Assembly (NCBI RefSeq): GCF_003387375.1
Contig: NZ_QUNG01000008.1
Span: forward strand, 62,001 to 126,000
DNA length: 64,000 nt
Source: Marinomonas pollencensis
Lineage (GTDB): Bacteria; Pseudomonadota; Gammaproteobacteria; Pseudomonadales; Marinomonadaceae
Direction of reading: 5' to 3'
This document shows, piece after piece, positions 55,370 through 64,000 of this stretch (the first letter of the stretch is position 1; the number at the start of each line of letters is the position of its first letter). The notes under the pieces were generated by a model. The model saw only the letters and a program-made list of their open reading frames with translations, ran no database searches and was not told the DNA's origin. The position numbers and the translations under genes were made by a program.

Positions 55370-55999
55370 TTACTTATTTTGCTCTTCTTTCTTAATGAGG
55401 TAGTTCACCACATTAAAGATGTTTTCGTTGCCGCCAGCAGTGGAAGCATCGACCAAATATTTACCATTTACCACAATCGTTGGGGTGCCACGCACGCCGT
55501 AAGCACGAATCCTTGCATCCGCCTGGTTAAGGCGACTTTCTACTGCGAAGGAATTGAACTGTTTGTGGAACTCATCTTCGCTTACACCATAGTTAGCAAA
55601 AAAAGCAGCCAATGAATCTTCTGTGTTTAGGCGCTCACGTTTGACATGAATTGCAGTGTAAATGTCATCGTGAACCTTGTCTTCAATACCTAATAGGTCG
55701 GCAACGTAAAATGCTTTGGCATGGGCTAACCAGTTACGGCCAAATACCGCAGGCATGTAATTGAAATCTACCTTGTCGTTGTTAGCAATGGTTTTTTTCC
55801 ATGCTTGCGTGTAAGGCTCTAGGTGGTAACAGTGAGGACAACCAAACCAAAACACTTCACGGACTTCGACCTTGCTTGGGTCGTCAGTTCGCACTGGGTT
55901 AGCAATAGTAGTGTAGCCGTTTCCATCGCTGTAATCTTGGGCGTAGGATGTTAGCGGAATAAGTAAGGTAAGAATTAGCGCTGAAAATAGCTTTTTCAT
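55370..55999 (-). CDS. dsbA: Thiol:disulfide interchange protein DsbA
   Basis: 209 residues. Signal peptide (MKKLFSALILTLLIPLTSYA), thioredoxin fold with helical insert, active site FGCPHCYH (C54, C57) and cis-proline loop GVRGTPTIVVNGKY. Periplasmic dithiol oxidase for exported proteins. CPHC is the classical oxidising DsbA motif. Upstream is a 173-bp gap and then a cytochrome c gene, an arrangement also known in Pseudomonas. Confidence 0.95.
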   Translation of the reverse strand: MKKLFSALILTLLIPLTSYAQDYSDGNGYTTIANPVRTDDPSKVEVREVFWFGCPHCYHLEPYTQAWKKTIANNDKVDFNYMPAVFGRNWLAHAKAFYVADLLGIEDKVHDDIYTAIHVKRERLNTEDSLAAFFANYGVSEDEFHKQFNSFAVESRLNQADARIRAYGVRGTPTIVVNGKYLVDASTAGGNENIFNVVNYLIKKEEQNK

Positions 56000-56172
56000 T
56001 GATGGCTCCTGGTGATCAATGTTTATCGAGACTGGCGGTTATATTGCCAGATTTTCGCTTTAATTCGATGCATTGCCTTGCATAAAGTTCTTTCATTTGA
56101 CCAAGTTTACGTAAAACTTACAAGGTCGCACTAAGTGCTTGACGCATTAATTTATTTTTTGAACATTGTGGG

Positions 56173-56775
56173 CTAATGAAGCCCCTGTAAATAATTGGCA
56201 ACAGCATCAATCTCGGCGTTGCTGAGTGGTTTCGCAATCTGTTGCATGATGTTGGCCATGTCGTTGTTTCTTGTCCCGTTTTTAAACGCCTGTAGCTGCG
56301 CTTTGGTGTAGCCCTCAAACTGCCCACCTAAGGCCGGAAAACGTGCCGAATTAATGCCTTTTCCGGCTGGACCATGGCAGGCTGCACAAGCTGTCACGCC
56401 GGTCTCTGGGTTACCAAATCGGTATAGGGTCGCCCCTTGCTCAAGATAATCTGGTGCGGTGTGCTCTAGGGTGATTTGCTGGCCCGCAAAGTAACTGGCG
56501 ATGTCTGATAAGTCTTGTGCGGAGTAATTGTCCAATAGTCCTGCCATTTGCGGAACGTGGCGTTGCCCAGATTGAATATCCGTGAGTTGTTTGAGTAAAT
56601 AGCTTGGTTGTTGTCCAGCCAGTTTGGGAAAAACAGCAATATGGCCATTGCCATCTTCCCCATGGCAAGCAATGCAGCGTGTAGTAAGCGCTTTACCTTG
56701 GCCGCTCGCATCATACGTTTGGGCGAGGCAAACGCTGCTAACAATGAGTAATAAACTGAGACATAAGCGCTGCAT
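56173..56775 (-). CDS. Dihaem cytochrome c4
   Basis: 200 residues from ATG 56775 (MQRLCLSLLLIVSSVCLAQT, signal peptide); an upstream frame extension is not family sequence. Two CxxCH sites: CIACH (C34-H38) and CAACH (C130-H134), with distal-methionine segments HVPQMAGL and TRNNDMANIM. Periplasmic electron carrier of the cytochrome c4/c553 type, likely feeding terminal oxidases. Divergent from engB, as in many gammaproteobacteria. Confidence 0.93.
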   Translation of the reverse strand: MQRLCLSLLLIVSSVCLAQTYDASGQGKALTTRCIACHGEDGNGHIAVFPKLAGQQPSYLLKQLTDIQSGQRHVPQMAGLLDNYSAQDLSDIASYFAGQQITLEHTAPDYLEQGATLYRFGNPETGVTACAACHGPAGKGINSARFPALGGQFEGYTKAQLQAFKNGTRNNDMANIMQQIAKPLSNAEIDAVANYLQGLH

Positions 56776-56972
56776 GGTTAACCTTTGTCGATAGAGAGAA
56801 AATAGAAGAATGTCAGGGGATCTTGTTAGAAATCGTTCTATTCGCCGACTAAATGGATTTTTACGCAGATTTAGTGGCGAAAACATGGCAAAAAGAGCGA
56901 TTCGCAGGCATTATATACAACCGATGAATAAACGTGAACGCTAATCCCGATTCCACAGACGAATACCAACTT

Positions 56973-57617
56973 ATGACTCCTTTTGACTCTATATTCCGCT
57001 CCGCCCACTTTATCAAAAGTGCCGAAAAGCTTTCACAATGCCCACTTGATCAAGGTCTTGAGGTTGCTTTTGCTGGTCGCTCTAATGCTGGTAAATCTAC
57101 CGCATTAAATACTTTGACCAACCAAAAGAAACTGGCTCGAACTTCGAAGACGCCAGGCCGAACTCAATTGATCAACTGCTTTGGTCTAAGCATAAGCGAT
57201 AGACGTCTGATCGATTTACCAGGTTACGGTTTTGCAAAAGTGCCGATCGCCATGAAAAAAGTATGGCAAGCACACATGCAAGATTACCTAATGAACCGTC
57301 GCTCGTTAGCGGGGGTGGTATTGGTGATGGACATTCGCCATCCATTAAAAGAGTTTGATGAGATGATGTTGGATTGGGCTAAGTCGAATGGCATGAAAGT
57401 CCACGTTTTGCTAACAAAATCTGACAAACTGAAGCGTGGTCCAGCCAAAGCTTCTATGTTGAGTGTGCAAAAAGCGATAAAAGAGCAGGGTGTAGATGGC
57501 ACAGTGCAAACTTTCTCTGCCCTAAACAATGACGGTCTTGATGAATTGCGTAATCGTTTAGCCTCTTGGTTGGTGTTTGATAAGTTAGACGAGATTCCTG
57601 TTTCTCCGCACGCTTAA
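56973..57617 (+). CDS. engB: Ribosome biogenesis GTPase EngB/YihA
   Basis: 214 residues from ATG 56973 (MTPFDSIFRSAHFIKSAEKL); a GTG at 56934 would add 13 residues. GTPase motifs AGRSNAGKST (G1), RTPG.. region KTPGRTQLINCF (G2), DLPGYGFAKV (G3), TKSDKLKRG (G4), FSALNNDG (G5). Needed for 50S assembly. Strong terminator downstream. Confidence 0.95.
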   Translation: MTPFDSIFRSAHFIKSAEKLSQCPLDQGLEVAFAGRSNAGKSTALNTLTNQKKLARTSKTPGRTQLINCFGLSISDRRLIDLPGYGFAKVPIAMKKVWQAHMQDYLMNRRSLAGVVLVMDIRHPLKEFDEMMLDWAKSNGMKVHVLLTKSDKLKRGPAKASMLSVQKAIKEQGVDGTVQTFSALNNDGLDELRNRLASWLVFDKLDEIPVSPHA

Positions 57618-57645
57618 TTATGCGCGAGCGAAACGAATACACCAT

Positions 57646-57677
57646 AAAAAAAGGTCTCAATTTTTGAGGCCTTTTTT
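57646..57677. terminator. Bidirectional terminator engB / gshA
   Basis: AAAAAGGTCTCAA and TTGAGGCCTTTTT pair with a single wobble around a T loop; A-run and T-run on the two sides serve both convergent genes. Confidence 0.88.
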
Positions 57678-57694
57678 GTCTCTATGGTTTGTCT

Positions 57695-59281
57695 TTAGGC
57701 TTGGTAAGCCGCCAAGAAAGTATCAAAATCAACACTGTCTTGTTGTTCAATTTGCTGTTGTTCGGCAAGCGATTTTTCTGCCAAATTCGCAAAATGATCA
57801 AGCGCCTTCCCACTCACTGGAGTGGCTAACCAAGCGGCTTGCTGCTCTTTCGCCAATGACAGCATAGCAGGCTGGAATCCTTGTGCTTGTTGGCAGCGAG
57901 CCAGCAGTTGTGATGAAGGCAGCAATGCGTCTTGTGCGATTTTCGTTTCTTGCTCAACAACGGCGTCTAGGTAAGCTTGATTGCCTGTTTGCGCGACAAG
58001 GAATTGCGCCACTTCTTTTAGTTGCGCAAGCAGTTTATTGGCTTGATCACGTAACCGAACTGGGCCCTTACCGAAATCAAATTCGGCGTCCAGTTCACGG
58101 CCACGGGAAGCAATTTCTTGTTGTGTAACGCGCAATTGATGGCATTCATCAATGTCTAACAAGGTGTCATCACACAAGGTGCAATAAAGCAAAAAGACAT
58201 CAATAAAATACAGCGTCGATGGGGTCATACCGATTGATGAATCCGGGTCAATGTCCATGATGCGCACTTCAATGTATTCGACACCACGATCTTGTAACGC
58301 GCTGCTTGGGTGTTCGCCGGGCTTGGTGACGCGTTTAGGGCGAATATCACTGTAATATTCGTTTTCAATTTGTAGCAAGTTGCTGTTTAGCTGGCGGTAT
58401 TGACCGTCTACCTTAACGCCAATTTCTTGGTAACTAGGGTAAGGGGTCTTAAGTGCCGTTTTAATCGTCTGAATATAAGTGTGCACTTCGTTATAGCAAA
58501 CGAACAGATCCGCTTGGGCTTTGTTTTGGTAGCCCATGTCGCTCATACGTAACGATGTCGCTTTAGTGCCGACCCAAGTATGCTTTTCCAAATCGGATAA
58601 ACTGTCTGGCTTATTTCCTAGGAAGCTTGCATCTATGGCTGGTGAGGCGCCAAATAATAAGGATAACATCCACGAATTACGACGGAAGTTACGAATCAGC
58701 GTAAAATAACTGTCCGATTGGAAGTCTTGTTGCTGTGCCGCTGTGAGTGCTGTTTTCCCTTTATACTTAGTTAAGAACTGCCAAAAAGACGCGTCAAAGG
58801 AAAAATTATAATGCATGCCTGCGATGCATTGCATGATGCGGCCATAACGATTGGATAAGCCTTCACGATAAACTCGTTTTAACTTGCCGGTATTCGACTC
58901 ACCAAAATACGCAATCGGCACATCTTCATTGCTTTCTAAGTAACAGGGCATGCTGGCAGGCCACAAACACTCATCCTGTTTGGCCAGCTCATGGTTAACC
59001 ACATGATGAATATCCGTTAGCTCTTGAATAACGCCTTCAACACTCGGGTGTACCTGAGTGATGAACTCCATAAGAGATTCGGAATAATCGGTAGTAATGG
59101 AGGGGTGCGTTAATGCTGCGCCCAATGCTTTAGGGTGTGGTTTGTGGGAAATGCGACCTTGCGATCGGTCGACACGAAGTGCTTCTCGCTCTACTCCGCG
59201 ATGAAACGTTAGTGCAGCTGAAGAGTCACTTTGTTGGCAATGGCTCGCGAGCGCATTTAAAGCATCAGTTAAGGTAGTCAA
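57695..59281 (-). CDS. gshA: Glutamate-cysteine ligase (GshA type 1)
   Basis: 528 residues from TTG 59281, chosen because AAGGA sits 7 nt upstream and no in-frame ATG is available; E. coli gshA also starts with TTG. The open frame runs five codons further to another TTG. Family sequence: RGVEREALRV, ITTDYSESLMEFIT, SNRYGRIMQCIAGMHYNFSF, SLRMSDMGYQ, GVEYIEVRIMDIDP. First, rate-limiting step of glutathione synthesis. Confidence 0.95.
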   Translation of the reverse strand: MTTLTDALNALASHCQQSDSSAALTFHRGVEREALRVDRSQGRISHKPHPKALGAALTHPSITTDYSESLMEFITQVHPSVEGVIQELTDIHHVVNHELAKQDECLWPASMPCYLESNEDVPIAYFGESNTGKLKRVYREGLSNRYGRIMQCIAGMHYNFSFDASFWQFLTKYKGKTALTAAQQQDFQSDSYFTLIRNFRRNSWMLSLLFGASPAIDASFLGNKPDSLSDLEKHTWVGTKATSLRMSDMGYQNKAQADLFVCYNEVHTYIQTIKTALKTPYPSYQEIGVKVDGQYRQLNSNLLQIENEYYSDIRPKRVTKPGEHPSSALQDRGVEYIEVRIMDIDPDSSIGMTPSTLYFIDVFLLYCTLCDDTLLDIDECHQLRVTQQEIASRGRELDAEFDFGKGPVRLRDQANKLLAQLKEVAQFLVAQTGNQAYLDAVVEQETKIAQDALLPSSQLLARCQQAQGFQPAMLSLAKEQQAAWLATPVSGKALDHFANLAEKSLAEQQQIEQQDSVDFDTFLAAYQA

Positions 59282-59480
59282 GAAGTTATCCTTCAATAAA
59301 AATATGACAAGTATAATTAGCGCTGATTGTACTCGGCCGAGCTTATTGGCAGCAAGCTGACATTTTCCATCTGACGAAAGATTGCAAAATCGATCCTTAG
59401 TCCATTGTAGTTATTAATTCATACGATCGGTAAAATAATGCTTCATTCATTGTATAAGATCGACAAATGTTGAGTGCAGC

Positions 59481-59987
59481 ATGAACACAGTTAGATTAAA
59501 GCAGATAGGCTTTTGGTCGGCGTTAGCGCTTATTATTATTGTTGCTCTAACTTGGGGAGTGGATAAAATCATTCCTCAACAGCGATTATCTGATATCGGC
59601 CAATGCGATAAAACAGAACATGAGTGCGTTGTTTCTTTACCTGGTGAAGAAATGCCAGCGACCTTGTCTTTTGACGAAGGGGTGCATGTTAATACACCGA
59701 TACCCGTGTCTTTGTCATTACCGCAAGACTTAGCTGATAAAACGAATACTATTCGATTGACCCTAAGTTGCAAAGAAGTCTACATGGGGGTGAGTTCAAT
59801 TCGTTTAACGCAAAAACCTGAGCCGAATGTATGGCAAGGAACAATCCGTTTACCAGAATCCGAAACGGAGGATGTGACTTGGCAGGTCAAAGCGACCTTG
59901 ATCGAGAATAACGGAGATGAAAAGAACATCTGGTTTGAGTTTGATGTGTCTTCTACTAAGGCACTAAGAACGGCGGCGAACAACTAA
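59481..59987 (+). CDS. Uncharacterised membrane-anchored protein
   Basis: 168 residues: N-terminal TM helix (~10-28, GFWSALALIIIVALTWGVDK), then a periplasmic domain rich in beta strands with two cysteines near the start (IGQCDKTEHECVVSLPGEEM) and a third in LTLSCKEVYMGVSSIRL. Not a family I can name; small gammaproteobacterial proteins of this layout exist without known function. Promoter-like TATAAG upstream; strong terminator downstream, so monocistronic. Confidence 0.75.
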   Translation: MNTVRLKQIGFWSALALIIIVALTWGVDKIIPQQRLSDIGQCDKTEHECVVSLPGEEMPATLSFDEGVHVNTPIPVSLSLPQDLADKTNTIRLTLSCKEVYMGVSSIRLTQKPEPNVWQGTIRLPESETEDVTWQVKATLIENNGDEKNIWFEFDVSSTKALRTAANN

Positions 59988-60040
59988 TCGCCGTGGCCGC
60001 TGCTGAGTCAGGGTTAATAGACCAACTCGAGCCGTAATAA

Positions 60041-60075
60041 AAAAAGGCGACTTTCGTAAAGAGAGTCGCCTTTTT
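60041..60075. terminator. Bidirectional terminator before hisF
   Basis: AAAAAGGCGACTTTC and GAGAGTCGCCTTTTT pair over 15 bp with one wobble around GTAAA; serves the orphan membrane-protein gene and the his operon. Confidence 0.9.
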
Positions 60076-60100
60076 AGTCTTTGTCACTAAGCGCTTGAGG

Positions 60101-60874
60101 TTATAAGCGCATTTCGATGCCAGCGTCACTCATGCGTTCTTTCGCTTGTTGGATGCTGTATTCGCCAAAATGGAAAATACTCGCCGCCAACACCGCATCG
60201 GCTTTGCCTTCGGTGACACCATCAACCAGATGGTCGAGGTTGCCGACACCGCCAGAGGCAATCACAGGAACGTGAACCGCTTCGCTGATCGCACGGGTGA
60301 CACCCAAATCAAAACCATTTTTTGTGCCATCACGATCCATACTCGTTAACAGGATTTCTCCTGCCCCGTATTCGACCATTTTTTTCGCCCATTCAACCGC
60401 ATCAAGTCCTGTCGGCTTACGGCCACCGTGGGTGAAAATTTCCCATTTATCGGCTTCGCCTTCTGCGCTGACTTTTTTCGCGTCAATGGCCACGACGATA
60501 CATTGTGAGCCAAAGCGTTGAGCGGCCTCGCGGACAAACTCAGGGTTAAAGACGGCGGCCGTGTTGATACCAACTTTGTCCGCGCCTGCGTTTAGCATGC
60601 GGCGAATGTCTTCACAGGTGCGAATACCACCACCGACAGTCAACGGAATAAAAACCTGACTGGCAATGGCTTCTACCATATGTACCGTAGTTGCACGGTC
60701 GTCAGAGCTGGCGGTAATGTCTAAGAAGGTAATCTCATCCGCCCCTTGCTCGTTGTAACGTTTTGCCACCTCTACTGGGTCGCCGGCATCACGAATATCA
60801 ACGAATTGAACGCCTTTGACGACGCGGCCATTGTCCACATCAAGACAAGGAATAATACGTTTTGCTAATCCCAT
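60101..60874 (-). CDS. hisF: Imidazole glycerol phosphate synthase cyclase subunit HisF
   Basis: 257 residues, (beta/alpha)8 barrel with the catalytic aspartates in [19 protein letters not shown] (D11) and VVAIDAKK (~D130), and [13 protein letters not shown]. With HisH it makes IGP and AICAR. It follows hisH by 9 bp; hisA, usually between them, is absent. Confidence 0.97.
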   Translation of the reverse strand: MGLAKRIIPCLDVDNGRVVKGVQFVDIRDAGDPVEVAKRYNEQGADEITFLDITASSDDRATTVHMVEAIASQVFIPLTVGGGIRTCEDIRRMLNAGADKVGINTAAVFNPEFVREAAQRFGSQCIVVAIDAKKVSAEGEADKWEIFTHGGRKPTGLDAVEWAKKMVEYGAGEILLTSMDRDGTKNGFDLGVTRAISEAVHVPVIASGGVGNLDHLVDGVTEGKADAVLAASIFHFGEYSIQQAKERMSDAGIEMRL

Positions 60875-60883
60875 AACAGGCTC

Positions 60884-61564
60884 CTAATCTTTGTTGGCCG
60901 AAGAGGGTTTGCCATCCCAGTGAATAAAGTTTTTGTACAGTTGAAGGCCGTCTTTATGGCTTTTTTCTGGGTGGAATTGCACCGCGAAAACATTGTCGCG
61001 GGACAAAGCAACGCAAAACTCCAAGCCATAATCACAGGTGCCAGCCACTTCGTTTTTGTTTTCTGGCACAACGTAGAAGCTGTGTACGAAATAAAAACGT
61101 GCGTTGTCTGGAATGCCTTCCCATAACGGGTGATTAATGCTCTGTTTGACTTGGTTCCAGCCCATGTGCGGCACTTTCAGTTTGCTGCCGTCATGATCTG
61201 TGTGTTTTTCACCAAAGAAAAGGGCGTTGCCTTTGAAATGATCCAAACAATCTACGCCGCCGTTTTCTTCGCTGTGGGACATCAAAGATTGAATGCCTAC
61301 ACAAATCGCCAAAAAGGGTTTTTCAGCCATGGCTTTGCGAATACTAGGTACTAAACCTGTGTTGTGCATCTCGCCGATACAATCACGAATAGCGCCGACG
61401 CCAGGTAATAACACGCGATCGGCCGCATCGATAACCGCCGGATCACTGGTAACCACCACTTGGGTGTTTTCATCGGCAACAAACTCTAATGCTTTGGCCA
61501 CCGAGTGCAGGTTGCCCATGCCGTAATCGATGACGGCAACAACCGATTTTTTAATCTCGTTCAT
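60884..61564 (-). CDS. hisH: Imidazole glycerol phosphate synthase glutaminase subunit HisH
   Basis: 226 residues, class I amidotransferase: VIDYGMGNLHS, nucleophile Cys in PFLAICVGIQSLM, and the His/Glu of the triad in VQFHPEKSHKDG. Slightly longer than typical (~210) owing to insertions in the middle. Supplies ammonia to HisF. Confidence 0.96.
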   Translation of the reverse strand: MNEIKKSVVAVIDYGMGNLHSVAKALEFVADENTQVVVTSDPAVIDAADRVLLPGVGAIRDCIGEMHNTGLVPSIRKAMAEKPFLAICVGIQSLMSHSEENGGVDCLDHFKGNALFFGEKHTDHDGSKLKVPHMGWNQVKQSINHPLWEGIPDNARFYFVHSFYVVPENKNEVAGTCDYGLEFCVALSRDNVFAVQFHPEKSHKDGLQLYKNFIHWDGKPSSANKD

Positions 61565-61573
61565 GCGAAAGTC

Positions 61574-62167
61574 CTACAAACAGCCTTTAGTCGATGGCAT
61601 TTGACCTGCCATACGCTCGTCTACTTCTAGTGCCATGCGAAGCGCACGACCGAATGCTTTGAAAATGGTTTCCGCTTGGTGGTGGGTGTTCTTACCACGC
61701 AAGTTATCAAGGTGCAGAGTGACTTTCGCGTGGTTGATGAAGCCGTGGAAAAACTCAGAGAACAAATCCACATCAAAGCCACCCACAGATGCACGGGTGA
61801 AAGGTACGTGCATTTCTAATCCTGGACGACCAGAAAAGTCGATCACCACGCGAGACAGTGCTTCGTCTAATGGAACATAGGCGTGGCCGTAGCGCTTGAT
61901 GCCTTTTTTATCGCCAACAGCAATTTCAAACGCTTGGCCTAAGGTGATACCTAGATCTTCTACCGTATGGTGTGCGTCAATGTGAAGGTCACCAACCGCG
62001 TGGATATCTAAGTCGATTAAGCCATGACGAGCAACTTGTTCGAGCATATGGTCTAGAAAAGGTACGCCGGTGAAGCAATTGAATTTACCAGTACCATCTA
62101 GGTTAATTGATACCTTGATCTGAGTTTCCAGCGTATTACGCTCGACACTAGCAATGCGGTCGGACAT
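61574..62167 (-). CDS. hisB: Imidazoleglycerol-phosphate dehydratase HisB
   Basis: 197 residues from ATG 62167 ([20 protein letters not shown]), a stand-alone IGPD without the phosphatase half found in E. coli. Metal ligands in [39 protein letters not shown]. First gene of hisB-hisH-hisF; the 240-bp upstream gap is shared with divergent asmA and shows no gene. Confidence 0.96.
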   Translation of the reverse strand: MSDRIASVERNTLETQIKVSINLDGTGKFNCFTGVPFLDHMLEQVARHGLIDLDIHAVGDLHIDAHHTVEDLGITLGQAFEIAVGDKKGIKRYGHAYVPLDEALSRVVIDFSGRPGLEMHVPFTRASVGGFDVDLFSEFFHGFINHAKVTLHLDNLRGKNTHHQAETIFKAFGRALRMALEVDERMAGQMPSTKGCL

Positions 62168-62407
62168 TGATTGGGTTCTCCACGTTGAATCGTGACGCGT
62201 TGGCATCACGGATTAGACAGTCTGTTTAGATTGCCGTTATAGATTGTCATTGAAAATTATCGTTGCCGCCATTATAGAACGAGGGGTCTCAGGCTTCTAT
62301 CCTTTACGTGTCGTTTTTAATGACTTGTTGCTATTGGATCGATAAACCTAGGGTTGCAGTGCTATTATGTTAGTCATTCAGCAAACTAAGTCTAAGGAAT
62401 CACGTCT

Positions 62408-64000
62408 ATGTTATGGCTAAAAAGGCTCAGTGTGGTAATCGGTGCTTTGTTGGTGTTGCTTATTGCAGTGCTGGCTTATGTGATGTTTTTTGTTAATTCG
62501 GATTCATTTAAAACAGAGCTACAGAAAGTCGCTTTAGAAAAAGCAGGCATCCATCTGCGCATTGATGGTGATATTCAATGGACTTTCTTCCCTTGGCTGG
62601 GCCTAGAATTAGACGATATTGGTGTGGCGATGGGCAAAGACCCTGAAATATTGCAATTTGATCGCGCCGAATTTGGTTTGGCGATCTTGCCTTTGCTGAA
62701 ACACACCATTCAAGTCGACCGAGTGCGTTTAGTAAACCTACAAGCCAGCTTGAAAGTCGACTCATCAGGTCGAGGTAACTGGCAGCGTAGTCCAGACGCC
62801 GAAGCGACCAGCTCGACAGCGAGCGGTTCATCAAACAGCAATAATACCGCGTCGGCGAGTAATAGTTCATCAACCGCTAATAGTTATCAGGCAACCTCTT
62901 CAGGAGCTGATATCAAGGCCATTCCTGATTTACAACTAGACAGCTTAAAAATTGATAACGCGAAAGTGACCTATATCGATGAGCAAACACAGCAGAAAAT
63001 TGAGGCAAACTTCAATGTGAACTTAAGCAATGTCCAATGGGATAAAGCTTGGCCAATGATGTTGGATGCGGTGATTAAGCAAAGTGATCTAGCAGGCAAT
63101 AATACATTAACGGTTGCCAGTAAGTTGAACGCCGATTTGACTGTGTTCCCGAGCCGAGAAGCCTTCTCGTTAGAAAATGCTTCCCTAGTCACTGAGCTAA
63201 GCGGTGACTCCTTGCCAGTCAGTCCGTTGAAAGCGGAACTCGCGCTTAAGCAGATGGATATGGATGTGCCCCAAGAAAACCTCTTTATGGAGGGAATCGC
63301 GGTAAATGCGTTAGGCGTGAATGCCACCGGTAAAGCTCAGCTCTATCAAGTACTGAGTAATCCGCAATACAGTGCGTCCTTATCTGTCAGCGAATTTAAC
63401 CCACGGAACTTGTTGCAACAACTGAACATCCCGTTGCCAGCCATGGCAGATAGTACGGCCCTCACCAAAGCCAGCGCCAAGGTGAAAATAGAAGGAGGCC
63501 GCAACGAGTTGGTTATTCAGCCCCTGTCTTTGGTTATGGATGACACCAATTTGCAGGCGAATATTGTTACCGAGCTCTCTCCACTTCGTTGGGATGTGAA
63601 TATTCAAGGCGACAGTTTAGATCTAGATCGCTACCTGCCACCGGAAGCCACAGACGAAGGCAGCGCAGCGAGCGAGAAACAAGCCAGTACCGAGACGGCA
63701 TCAAGCAACACACAGAAGGCGGCATCTAGTACTGATGAAGAGCTTGTACCATTAGAATTAGTGCGTTCCTTGTATGGTCATATTGGTTTTGTTTTCGATA
63801 ATTTAACGGTCAAAAAACTTCAACTGGACAGTGTTAAATTAGATGCGACCCTGGCCAATGGCTTGGTCAATGTGTCCCCAGCAGCGGTCGATTTGTATCA
63901 GGGTAATGCGACACTTAAGGCCACCTACGATGCCCGTACGAGTAACCCGAAACTGACCATGTCGACGCAAGTAAAAGGGATCGAAATCCAGCCTCTGTTA
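62408..64000 (+). CDS. asmA: AsmA-family protein (3' truncated by window)
   Basis: 531 residues visible, frame open at the window end. TAAGGA precedes ATG 62408. N-terminal TM (~8-28), then the AsmA N-terminal domain (VALEKAGIHLRIDGDIQWTF, FPWLGLELDDIGV, LPLLKHTIQVDRVRLVN). Two low-complexity Ser/Thr/Ala/Asn linkers lie at ~130-168 and ~412-447. AsmA-like proteins are inner-membrane anchored, span the periplasm and are implicated in phospholipid transport to the outer membrane. Divergent from hisB, the typical location. Confidence 0.9.
   Translation, partial: MLWLKRLSVVIGALLVLLIAVLAYVMFFVNSDSFKTELQKVALEKAGIHLRIDGDIQWTFFPWLGLELDDIGVAMGKDPEILQFDRAEFGLAILPLLKHTIQVDRVRLVNLQASLKVDSSGRGNWQRSPDAEATSSTASGSSNSNNTASASNSSSTANSYQATSSGADIKAIPDLQLDSLKIDNAKVTYIDEQTQQKIEANFNVNLSNVQWDKAWPMMLDAVIKQSDLAGNNTLTVASKLNADLTVFPSREAFSLENASLVTELSGDSLPVSPLKAELALKQMDMDVPQENLFMEGIAVNALGVNATGKAQLYQVLSNPQYSASLSVSEFNPRNLLQQLNIPLPAMADSTALTKASAKVKIEGGRNELVIQPLSLVMDDTNLQANIVTELSPLRWDVNIQGDSLDLDRYLPPEATDEGSAASEKQASTETASSNTQKAASSTDEELVPLELVRSLYGHIGFVFDNLTVKKLQLDSVKLDATLANGLVNVSPAAVDLYQGNATLKATYDARTSNPKLTMSTQVKGIEIQPLL

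Overview
The window reads as a chromosomal segment of a marine gammaproteobacterium, most likely Marinomonas or a close Oceanospirillales relative. This rests on protein similarity recalled from memory and on gene order (secB-grxC-yibN / gpmI-envC-ctpA-yibQ, glnA-ntrBC, ubiEB-hisE-tatABC, hisBHF-asmA); no database search was possible. Coding density is high and base composition moderate. I see no tRNA, rRNA, CRISPR array, insertion sequence or prophage.

Layout. 1-5.3 kb: the 3' end of a PAS-GGDEF-EAL protein, then a complete siaABCD operon (phosphatase, kinase, phospho-switch protein, diguanylate cyclase). 5.5-8.0 kb: a cNMP-binding/CBS/DUF294 nucleotidyltransferase-like regulator overlapping a DnaQ-like exonuclease. 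8.2-11.9 kb: a two-cysteine OhrR-like MarR regulator, an LpxH-type phosphoesterase, an EAL-CBS-GGDEF protein and a 60-aa orphan. 12.1-17.6 kb: a 4-hydroxybenzoate island (AraC-type pobR, divergent pobA, a TRAP transporter). 17.7-21.2 kb: an envelope lipoprotein set (LPP20-like, LpoB-like, COG3014-like) led by a 41-aa CPYC membrane miniprotein. 21.3-22.6 kb: secB, grxC, yibN. 22.8-28.7 kb: an apparent lysine/pipecolate catabolic island (short DUF1338 protein, two LysR regulators, ALDH7-type dehydrogenase, pipecolate-oxidase-like flavoprotein) lying between yibN and gpmI, which are neighbours in E. coli. 28.8-33.9 kb: gpmI, envC, ctpA and yibQ. 34.3-39.3 kb: a five-gene branched-chain amino acid type ABC importer behind a strong sigma-54 promoter candidate. 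39.4-48.7 kb: tsaC, a DUF3461 gene, ntrC-ntrB-glnA (sigma-54 promoter candidate), divergent thiI, then typA. 48.8-57.6 kb: dtd, tatCBA, hisE, ubiB, ubiE, a diguanylate cyclase, dsbA, cytochrome c4 and engB. 57.7-64 kb: gshA, an orphan membrane protein, hisF-hisH-hisB and the 5' part of an asmA-family gene.

Themes. Four proteins make or degrade c-di-GMP (two GGDEF+EAL hybrids, two cyclases), three of them in the first 11.5 kb. Nitrogen control links NtrBC to glnA and probably to the liv importer, since both have -24/-12 promoters and possible upstream activator sites. Two catabolic islands (4-hydroxybenzoate; lysine/pipecolate) sit among housekeeping genes. Three expected neighbours are missing from otherwise conserved clusters: hisA between hisH and hisF, hisI next to hisE, and ubiJ between ubiE and ubiB. 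Several starts were moved downstream of the longest open frame on ribosome-binding-site and family-length grounds, and several genes use GTG or TTG.
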